A stretch of DNA of 34,166 nucleotides from an uncultured bacterium (lineage in GTDB: Bacteria > Omnitrophota > Gorgyraeia > Duberdicusellales > 4484-171): the NCBI GenBank assembly GCA_913050175.1, contig CAJXAF010000007.1, forward strand, positions 1-34,166, given 5' to 3'. A program made the translations under genes and the position numbers. The notes below the pieces were generated by a model, which saw only the letters and a list, made by a program, of their open reading frames with translations, made no database searches and was not told the origin of the DNA. This document shows, piece by piece, positions 27,290 to 34,166 of the stretch. Every line of letters starts with the position of its first letter. The stretch's first letter is position 1.

Positions 27290-28023
27290 ATAAATTTATT
27301 CCGATAAGAGACGTTCATGTCACTTACTCTAAGCAACATTAAAAATAAAACCCTATTAGCCTCCTGATTTAGAGCCGGCTCACAACAAACTACCGCACCC
27401 ATTTTTAAATAGCCTTGCATCAGAGTAGGTAAGTTTTTAAAAAAACTTTCATCAAAAGCTTCCTTCTCAGAAAGTTGGTATCCATATTGTTGACCAGTTA
27501 AAGGAGTTGCTTGTAACTGGTTTGGAGCATAGAAGTTTTGCTTAAGGTAGCTATGCATCTTACCTACTGCTTGAGGAGATGATTCGGGAAAACCAACACA
27601 ACCTATAACATAACGAACGTCGTGTTCTTTTATGTACTTAATTATCTCCTTCCACATCAAGGGTATTATGCGTAAACTCCTATAGCTCTCATCAATGCAA
27701 GACCTTCCTAGCTCAAGTATTTGGCCCTGGCAATTCTTTTTGATATTGGAAAGATCAAACATCGTCTCGGAATAAAATCCTTTTGACTCCTGGGCTACTG
27801 ACCTAAGCAATAATCTGTATGTTCCCAGAGCTTTTTTATTTTTCTTATCGATTACTACAAGGTGTGTACAAAGAGAGTCAAATTCATCTTGATCTTTTCC
27901 CGACTGAGAAAAAAAAGCCTTTTGGCGAAGAGTTTGAGCCATTTCCAAGAATTCCCCATTCTTGACGAAAGTTATCTCTAAATCCTTTAGAGTTGTAGAA
28001 TTATTAGTTGGAGTTGTTGACAT
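27286..28023 (-). CDS. OlsB/hemolysin-like GNAT N-acyltransferase
   Basis: DEFDSLCTHLVVIDKKNKKALGTYRLL; LELGRSCIDESYRS; LPTLMQGYLKMGAVVCCEPALN; 4-nt overlap with the downstream PlsC-like gene. Confidence 0.82.
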   Translation of the reverse strand: MSTTPTNNSTTLKDLEITFVKNGEFLEMAQTLRQKAFFSQSGKDQDEFDSLCTHLVVIDKKNKKALGTYRLLLRSVAQESKGFYSETMFDLSNIKKNCQGQILELGRSCIDESYRSLRIIPLMWKEIIKYIKEHDVRYVIGCVGFPESSPQAVGKMHSYLKQNFYAPNQLQATPLTGQQYGYQLSEKEAFDESFFKNLPTLMQGYLKMGAVVCCEPALNQEANRVLFLMLLRVSDMNVSYRNKFI

Positions 28024-28159
28024 TGCTAATCTAGCTATATAAAATTCTTTTTTTGCCTGTAATTTTAATTATAAATAATTATTATAACAGAAAGTAAAAA
28101 AATCAGTAAACTTAATTTCTGCACATAATTTAAGAATAAAAATGGACTTAACCTGCCTT

Positions 28160-28816
28160 TTAGTCCTGATTTGAATCAAGAAAAAAGCCTTTCAACATGT
28201 AAGCAAAGCATAAACCGAAAATAAAACCACCGATATGCGCTCCATAAGCAAGCCTTATGACCTCAGACACACTCCCTGCTAAAGCAGCCAGGAAGAACTC
28301 CTGGAGAAACCAAAGCCCCAAAAACACAAAAGCACTGCATTTAAAGGTTTTTATCCAAAACCACAGCCAAACAAAAAGTTTTAATTTTGCCCGGGGGAAA
28401 AATATAAAATATCCCCCCATAACTGCACTTACAGCTCCACTAGCTCCAATACAGGGAATACTTTTCCCAGCTACATCAACTAAAACCATGTGCATAATTC
28501 CGGCAACAAGACCGCCAATAATAAATATTGCCAAGTAGCAGACCTTACCTAAGCTAGCTTCAAGGCTCCCGCCAAAAAGCCAGAAAAACCACATATTAAG
28601 TAGTAAATGCAAGAAATCAGCGTGGAGAAACAAACTTGAAAACAAGGTGAACCAGGAAAATTCATTTGGTGTGAATCCGTAAATACTAACTATAACTTGG
28701 TAGTCATTTCTTAAGGCAAAGCCAAAAAAAATTAAGAAATTAACAATAATTAAAAAAAGAGTAATGAAGGGGAAGTCTTTTTTTGCGTTATCATCAGCAA
28801 AAGGAAAAATTATCAT
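28160..28816 (-). CDS. Rhomboid-family intramembrane serine protease
   Basis: HADFLHLLLNMWFFWLFG; GASGAVSAVMGGYFIFFPRAK; AHIGGFIFG. Confidence 0.95.
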   Translation of the reverse strand: MIIFPFADDNAKKDFPFITLFLIIVNFLIFFGFALRNDYQVIVSIYGFTPNEFSWFTLFSSLFLHADFLHLLLNMWFFWLFGGSLEASLGKVCYLAIFIIGGLVAGIMHMVLVDVAGKSIPCIGASGAVSAVMGGYFIFFPRAKLKLFVWLWFWIKTFKCSAFVFLGLWFLQEFFLAALAGSVSEVIRLAYGAHIGGFIFGLCFAYMLKGFFLDSNQD

Positions 28817-28878
28817 AGCTTAAGTAAAAGTTAGGGGGTTGGGCTAAAATAGAAAAATTGATAAAAGCTGTAAGATTT

Positions 28879-29301
28879 TTAATATGGCCAAAGGTTTAAA
28901 CCGGTATCTTTATCATGACTTCTTTCTAGCTCTGCACAGCTTAACTCCTTTATGTGGTATTCAGCTGCAAATATAACCGATCCTGGTAAAAGATGCCCTC
29001 CATAACAACGGCCGCTATGATCAGCTAAGGATATGTGGACATGGACAAATATATCATTTTCATACAAAGAAATATTTCCTATACAACTGACTATTTCTAG
29101 TTTTTTATCGAGTTTAAGACACTCAACGTACTGCTGCTTTATCTGATGATAATAACCTAATCTCACCTTGGTTAAAGCTCCGATTATTGAAAACACCCCT
29201 AATTTTAAGTTCTCTCTTTTACAAAAGTCGCTTAAAGCTCCCAAGAGGTCTTCCTGAAATTTAAATCTTCCTATATATTCTCTTGCTTCTTTTACTTCCA
29301 T
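28879..29301 (-). CDS. PPC/DUF296 domain protein
   Basis: IGALTKVRLGYYH; IFVHVHISLADHSGRCYGGHLLPGSVIFAAEYHI. Confidence 0.88.
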   Translation of the reverse strand: MEVKEAREYIGRFKFQEDLLGALSDFCKRENLKLGVFSIIGALTKVRLGYYHQIKQQYVECLKLDKKLEIVSCIGNISLYENDIFVHVHISLADHSGRCYGGHLLPGSVIFAAEYHIKELSCAELERSHDKDTGLNLWPY

Positions 29302-29313
29302 ATTTTAAAAAAT

Positions 29314-29871
29314 TTAGCTAGTTTTATTCTTCTCTTTTAATATATTGCAAAAAAGCAAACCCTGCTCAATAGCATCATCTAGGGCCACATGACTTTTTTC
29401 ACATTTATCGAACCAGTGTTCAGGCATATTGCTTTTTGTAACCTCAAGAAACGGTCTATTTAATTTTACCCAGGCAAAGGTCTTAATGTCAAGAGCAAGG
29501 TAAGAAAAAGGATTCTCCTTAGCAAATTTATTCAGGTACCAAGAGATAAACATAAAATCAAAGGAAGCCGGATAACCAACAAATACCGGTTTACCGGGTA
29601 AGTCCTTTAACCATTGGCAATAGTTCTTCATCGCCTCATCGGGACTATTTAAATCCTCTCTTGCCTTACTCCAGGCAAGTGGCTGACTCTTCCACCAATC
29701 GACTGTATCCGGATCTTGTTTGGCTCCGTCTAAAGTTGATAGGTTAGCAGTAAAAGTTGAAACTATATTTTTATCGGGTAAAAAAGCAGCCGAACCGAAA
29801 CTGAGCATTGAATACTCACCCGGTATCGGTCCATCAGTTTCTACATCTGTACTCACATAAATTTCAGACAT
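29314..29871 (-). CDS. DnaQ-like 3'-5' exonuclease family protein
   Basis: [51 protein letters not shown]. Confidence 0.85.
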   Translation of the reverse strand: MSEIYVSTDVETDGPIPGEYSMLSFGSAAFLPDKNIVSTFTANLSTLDGAKQDPDTVDWWKSQPLAWSKAREDLNSPDEAMKNYCQWLKDLPGKPVFVGYPASFDFMFISWYLNKFAKENPFSYLALDIKTFAWVKLNRPFLEVTKSNMPEHWFDKCEKSHVALDDAIEQGLLFCNILKEKNKTS

Positions 29872-29899
29872 TATAATTTTATTTTGTAGCCTAATCCTC

Positions 29900-30379
29900 T
29901 TAATAGACTCCCATAGCCGTATCCGGCAACAACTCCATAGCCTTCATAGCAATTTTAGCTGCATCCATAGGATGCTTCTCGGTAAAACTCTGCAGGGCCT
30001 TCCCATAACGTTGGCTAGCATCTGATACATCCTGAAAAGAACCTTGCCCCTTAGGCATCTGGGCTTGAAGCTTATCTAACTCCGCTTGGCTCATTTGGCC
30101 ATTACTTAAATTTTTATATTTTTCTATCAGCGGAGCCATCTCTTTCATAGCCTTTTCGGTTTCGCTACGGATCCTGGCAATAAGTACTTTGTTTTTTTTA
30201 TAAAAGCTGTTTACCTTTTGAACACAATTTTTAGGATTACTGATGTTGCGCTCAATAATTTCTGTCAGGGCATTATAGAATTTATCAGTCATGGAAACTA
30301 AAGACTCGGCCCGGGAAACACTGCTAAAAGACATTGAAGTAATCACTATAGCTGTTAAGACAAAGGCTAATTTCTTCAT
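29900..30379 (-). CDS. Secreted helical hypothetical protein
   Basis: Signal peptide [26 protein letters not shown]; helical C-terminus. Confidence 0.7.
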   Translation of the reverse strand: MKKLAFVLTAIVITSMSFSSVSRAESLVSMTDKFYNALTEIIERNISNPKNCVQKVNSFYKKNKVLIARIRSETEKAMKEMAPLIEKYKNLSNGQMSQAELDKLQAQMPKGQGSFQDVSDASQRYGKALQSFTEKHPMDAAKIAMKAMELLPDTAMGVY

Positions 30380-30396
30380 AAGACTCCTTTTTTAAG

Positions 30397-31206
30397 TTAG
30401 GCTCTCAAATATTTTCTAGAAAGTCCAATAACAAAAAGAGGTATAATAAAAAGTCCTGACAAAGATTCAAAAATCGCTACGAGCTTGCTAAAGCCGGCTG
30501 GAAAAATATCTCCATAGCCTACAGTTGTAAATGTAACTACGCTAAAATACAGGGAATCAAAAAAAGTTGGTTTAAAAACACCTAGAGCATTAGCGAGTGA
30601 CCCGTTAAGGTAAAGTAAAGTAGCTGTAAATATAATTAACAATCCGGCAAAAAAGGTTCTTGATGGTTTTTCACCATGGCCCCAAATAATATAAGAAAAC
30701 GTCAAAACAAGCCATGAGAAAAATCGCATAATAAAATTCTTCGAATAATCTGTCTCTTTACTGCCAGAAGAATTATTAGCTGCTGCGAGAAAAAATAAAG
30801 ATCTAGCGAAATGCTTTCGGGCAGTCTCTTTGGAAAGATAGAAGCAATGTGAAAAATCAAATAACTCACCATCACGCTCATGGTTAATGGCGGCATGCTT
30901 ATAAAGTAAAGATCCGTATTGGTAGTTTCGGTCAGCAATTGCTGCCTTAGCTGCTTCCTCATAGGCAACAGCAGCATTGTTAAAAATTCTTTCTCCTGAT
31001 TTTTTACTCCAGCAGCTGGCAGCTGAAGCAAAACAAAGGGCTGCTTGTTTGTAATTTCCTTTCAGCTTAAATCTTTGGGCAGCTTTTCTAAACATCCGGT
31101 AGGCCTCAATAAGCTTATCCTGAGAAAGAAAATCATAAGCCTCTCTTTCTAAAAGCTTAGGGTCAAGTTTGGTATTAACTGTGTTTTGGTTTAATTCAGA
31201 TTGCAT
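30397..31206 (-). CDS. TPR/SNAP-like N-terminus fused to a two-TM K+ channel pore domain
   Basis: N-terminal helical repeats (YRMFRKAAQRFKLKGNYKQAALCFASAASCW); pore motif FTTVGYGDIFP. Confidence 0.87.
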   Translation of the reverse strand: MQSELNQNTVNTKLDPKLLEREAYDFLSQDKLIEAYRMFRKAAQRFKLKGNYKQAALCFASAASCWSKKSGERIFNNAAVAYEEAAKAAIADRNYQYGSLLYKHAAINHERDGELFDFSHCFYLSKETARKHFARSLFFLAAANNSSGSKETDYSKNFIMRFFSWLVLTFSYIIWGHGEKPSRTFFAGLLIIFTATLLYLNGSLANALGVFKPTFFDSLYFSVVTFTTVGYGDIFPAGFSKLVAIFESLSGLFIIPLFVIGLSRKYLRA

Positions 31207-32053
31207 CGAGAATTTGTTTCATTACGCTTACTCTATTCAAAGTAAAAAAATGCATTTTCTTAAACCCTCTCCTCTTAAGATCTCGGCACTGGGCTATCGT
31301 TACTTCAATGCCTGCTTTTTCCATATCTTCAGGACTATCGCAAAAAGGTTCTATTTTTTTTTCAACTGCTTCTGGTATAGTTGCCCGGCAGATTGAGGCA
31401 AACTCCCTTACCTTTTGTAAGTTCGTTAAGGGAAGAATTCCCGGCAAAACCGGAATCGTAATGCCTTTAGCCTGCATTCTTTCTAACAACTTAGAGTAGT
31501 AATCATTATCAAAAAACATCTGAGTAACTGCAAAGTTAGCTCCCGAATCAATTTTTTTTTTGGTGTACTCTAAATCCTCTTCTAAAGAAGATGTTTCTAT
31601 GTGGCCTTCGGGATAAACCGCAACTCCGATATCAAAATTACTATGCTTCTTTATCAAGGTTACTAAATCACGGGCATACTTAAAATCATGAGCTAAGCCA
31701 TCTGAATCTAAACCAGCTTCCGGTATGTCCCCACGTAAAGCCATTATATTGGCTATGCCCTGCTCGGCGTACTCATCAAGCAAGTGATTCACTAAATCTT
31801 TTTTAATGCCAATACAAGTAAGATGAGGCATAACAGTAAGATTTTTATCTTTAAGCAATGTCTGGACAGCATCTTTAGTCCTGACTTGAGTAGTGCCTCC
31901 GGCTCCGCAGGTCATGGAAGCGTATAAAGGTTTGTATTCAGCAAGATCTTTAGCTTTCTCAGATAGTTTTTCTAAACCTTTCTCAGTTTTGGGAGGGAAG
32001 AACTCAAAGGATACACCTTCGCTTTTTTCTTTTAAAATCTCACTTATCTTCAT
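31196..32053 (-). CDS. metF: Methylenetetrahydrofolate reductase
   Basis: VSFEFFPPKTEKG; LYASMTCGAGG; ALRGDIP; GANFAVTQMFFDNDYY; PVLPGILPLTN. Confidence 0.96.
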   Translation of the reverse strand: MKISEILKEKSEGVSFEFFPPKTEKGLEKLSEKAKDLAEYKPLYASMTCGAGGTTQVRTKDAVQTLLKDKNLTVMPHLTCIGIKKDLVNHLLDEYAEQGIANIMALRGDIPEAGLDSDGLAHDFKYARDLVTLIKKHSNFDIGVAVYPEGHIETSSLEEDLEYTKKKIDSGANFAVTQMFFDNDYYSKLLERMQAKGITIPVLPGILPLTNLQKVREFASICRATIPEAVEKKIEPFCDSPEDMEKAGIEVTIAQCRDLKRRGFKKMHFFTLNRVSVMKQILDAI

Positions 32054-32141
32054 GAATAACCTCGAATTTAATACTCATTTTAAGACTTTCTTAAATTATA
32101 TCAAGTCTTATCTAAAGGCATATTTTAGCTCAATAAGGCTT

Positions 32142-34052
32142 CTAATGAAACGACTCCTTTAACTTAGCTATCTCAATATTTATCTCCTTTATGCGAGTTT
32201 CGATTTCCTTTAGATGCTGTCCGTACTTCATTATCATTTCTTTATCATGGTAACTCTTGGGATTTGATAGTATACGTATTTTAACGTTGCGATCTACATC
32301 TAAGCCCTCTAGCTCTTTTCGTAAAAGCTTTATATTTTTTGCTAGCCGGCTATTTTCGGTTTTTCGCTTTTTTTGAGCCTCCCTGTCTAAGAAAACTTTT
32401 GTTTTAGGTTTCCCCTTACCTGAAGAGTCTACCGGCTCAGTCTTCTTCTTTTTGCCCTGGCTAGCTGAATCTTTAGAAGCACTCTGCCAGTAATAATCAA
32501 AATCTCCGGGAAATTTCCTAACTCTTCCTGACTTTACTTCATAGATATTGTTAGCTATTGATCTTACAAAATGGATATCGTGACTAATAAAAACTAGAGT
32601 CCCTTCATACTGGCTAAGTGCCCTGATTAAAGCATCAACAGCATCAACATCCAAGTGAGTTGTTGGCTCATCCAAAAGAAGAAAGTTAGGAGGGTTGATA
32701 AGCAGCTTGGCTAAATTCAATCGGCTTTTTTCTCCCCCGGAAAGAATTGAAACTTTCTTTTCCACATCATCACCAGTAAAAAAGAAAGCCGCCAGGATTG
32801 TTCGTATGCTTTCCGGCAATACCTTACCGGCTGCTGCCTGGTAGGCCTCCTCAAAGACTGTATTCTCAGCCGTTAGAACATCCATTCTGGTTTGGGAAAA
32901 ATATCCCACATCTACTCTCTGGCCAAGATCACGGCTACCGCCATCAATATCAACAACTCCGGCTAATATTTTTAGTAAAGTTGACTTGCCGGCTCCGTTT
33001 TCACCAACCAAAACTGACCGCTCTCCTTGTGTAATTTCAAAATCAAAATCCTTATACACCTCTATCTGGCCATAAGATTTAGATAGATTTTTAAGGGAGA
33101 TAATTTTATGTCCTGATTTTCTACTTTGAGGAAATTTAAAATTTCTTATACTGTGCCTGCGGTCTAGGGGAACTACTATTTCCTCCATCATCGAAAGAGC
33201 TTTCTTCTTAGATCTTACCTGGGAGGCTTTACTGGGCTGGGCATGAAAGCGATGGATAAAATTCTTTAATTGCTGGCGTTTCTTATCTTGCTCATTGCGT
33301 TGCCTTAAGAGGTAATCCCTCCTAGTTGCGCTTATTTTTTCATATTCATCATAACTACCCTTCATCTTTGTCAGCAAGCCGTTTTCTAGGATAAGAGTAA
33401 CATTTGTAACTTCGTTTAGAAAGTCCTTATCATGTGAAATCATAATAAAAGTTCCTCTATAACCAAGTAAGTAATCTTTAAACCACAAGGCTGCATTTAA
33501 ATCAAGATGGTTCATTGGCTCATCTAAGAATAAAGCATCATAGGAGCAGGTAAGCAACTTTGCCAGCATGACCCGCATCTGCCAACCGCCGCTTAACTCC
33601 TGCATTGAACGGTTAAAGTCAGCTTCTTTAAAACCTAGACCCATTAAAATTTTCTTAGCTTTATGCTCTAAATCAAAGTAGCCTAGGAATCCTAATTCAT
33701 TTAAAATATCACTATAGCGTTGGCTGGCTTGTTTATGCTTAGACTCAAGGTCTTTCATCTCAGTTTTTAACTTCTTTATCGCCTCATCACCCTGGAGAGC
33801 TTCTAATAAAACAGTGGTGTCTGATTTAAAATTGAACTCTTGAGGAAGGTAGCCAATCCGGATATTCTTCGGTATTTGCACATTGCCGGAATTCATCTGC
33901 CTTTGACCAAGAATTATCCCCAAAAAAGTACTCTTACCAGCTCCGTTAGGACCGACTAAGCCTATCTTTTCTCCCCGGTTAATAGTAAAGGAGATATTCT
34001 TAAAAAGATCCCTCTCACCAAAACTTTTTGTAACGTTATTTATAGAAATCAT
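32142..34052 (-). CDS. ABC-F family ATPase (Uup/EttA-like) with C-terminal coiled coil
   Basis: Two Walker A (GPNGAGKST, GENGAGKST), two signatures (LSGGWQM, LSGGEKS), two Walker B (LFLDEPMNHLD, LLLDEPTTHLD), no TM. Confidence 0.95.
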   Translation of the reverse strand: MISINNVTKSFGERDLFKNISFTINRGEKIGLVGPNGAGKSTFLGIILGQRQMNSGNVQIPKNIRIGYLPQEFNFKSDTTVLLEALQGDEAIKKLKTEMKDLESKHKQASQRYSDILNELGFLGYFDLEHKAKKILMGLGFKEADFNRSMQELSGGWQMRVMLAKLLTCSYDALFLDEPMNHLDLNAALWFKDYLLGYRGTFIMISHDKDFLNEVTNVTLILENGLLTKMKGSYDEYEKISATRRDYLLRQRNEQDKKRQQLKNFIHRFHAQPSKASQVRSKKKALSMMEEIVVPLDRRHSIRNFKFPQSRKSGHKIISLKNLSKSYGQIEVYKDFDFEITQGERSVLVGENGAGKSTLLKILAGVVDIDGGSRDLGQRVDVGYFSQTRMDVLTAENTVFEEAYQAAAGKVLPESIRTILAAFFFTGDDVEKKVSILSGGEKSRLNLAKLLINPPNFLLLDEPTTHLDVDAVDALIRALSQYEGTLVFISHDIHFVRSIANNIYEVKSGRVRKFPGDFDYYWQSASKDSASQGKKKKTEPVDSSGKGKPKTKVFLDREAQKKRKTENSRLAKNIKLLRKELEGLDVDRNVKIRILSNPKSYHDKEMIMKYGQHLKEIETRIKEINIEIAKLKESFH

Positions 34053-34088
34053 AAAATTTTAAAATAAAACCAGGTGGGTTTATCGAGA

Positions 34089-34166
34089 CTAGATTTCTGT
34101 CTTTTCTATTAATTCACGGTAATAGGCAAGGCAGTCTTCATCGTTAGGTTGCTTTGAGCCCCAATG
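34089..34166 (-). CDS. 3' end of a truncated CDS, product unknown
   Basis: Open frame from the window edge: ...HWGSKQPNDEDCLAYYRELIEKTEI*. Confidence 0.6.
   Translation of the reverse strand, partial: HWGSKQPNDEDCLAYYRELIEKTEI

Noticed and set aside
30702-31031. Minus-strand 109-aa ORF nested in the K+ channel gene
   Set aside because: Alternate-frame shadow of the TPR domain, no independent support.

Overview
The window is about 34 kb of AT-rich bacterial chromosome with dense, mostly minus-strand genes. I think it comes from an uncultured, Omnitrophota-like lineage, but that placement is only an inference from gene style. I recognise about 29 complete protein-coding genes and one truncated gene at the right edge. 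Most are housekeeping or metabolic: acyl-CoA thioesterase, two histidine kinases and a receiver, a split B12-dependent methionine synthase (MetH core plus separate reactivation protein) and MetF, Lgt, a Kef-type antiporter, a prenyltransferase-IspH pair (the only plus-strand genes), EF-G, endonuclease III, an ABC-F ATPase, a rhomboid protease and an OlsB/OlsA-like acyltransferase pair. I found no rRNA, tRNA, CRISPR array, transposase or prophage signature. The most notable observations are: (1) a family-2 glycosyltransferase that keeps its scaffold but has lost all three catalytic signatures, encoded next to a membrane-anchored PEGA protein; (2) a PilZ protein carrying a CxxCxxCx8C insertion, next to an AraC/PocR-like regulator that also has a Cys cluster; (3) an uncharacterised His/Cys-rich membrane protein directly downstream of metH; (4) a one-base frameshift at the N-terminus of the first histidine kinase; (5) a histidine kinase with a C-terminal PilZ domain whose D-x-S-x-G-G motif is duplicated. 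I did not find an obvious new defence or mobile system.
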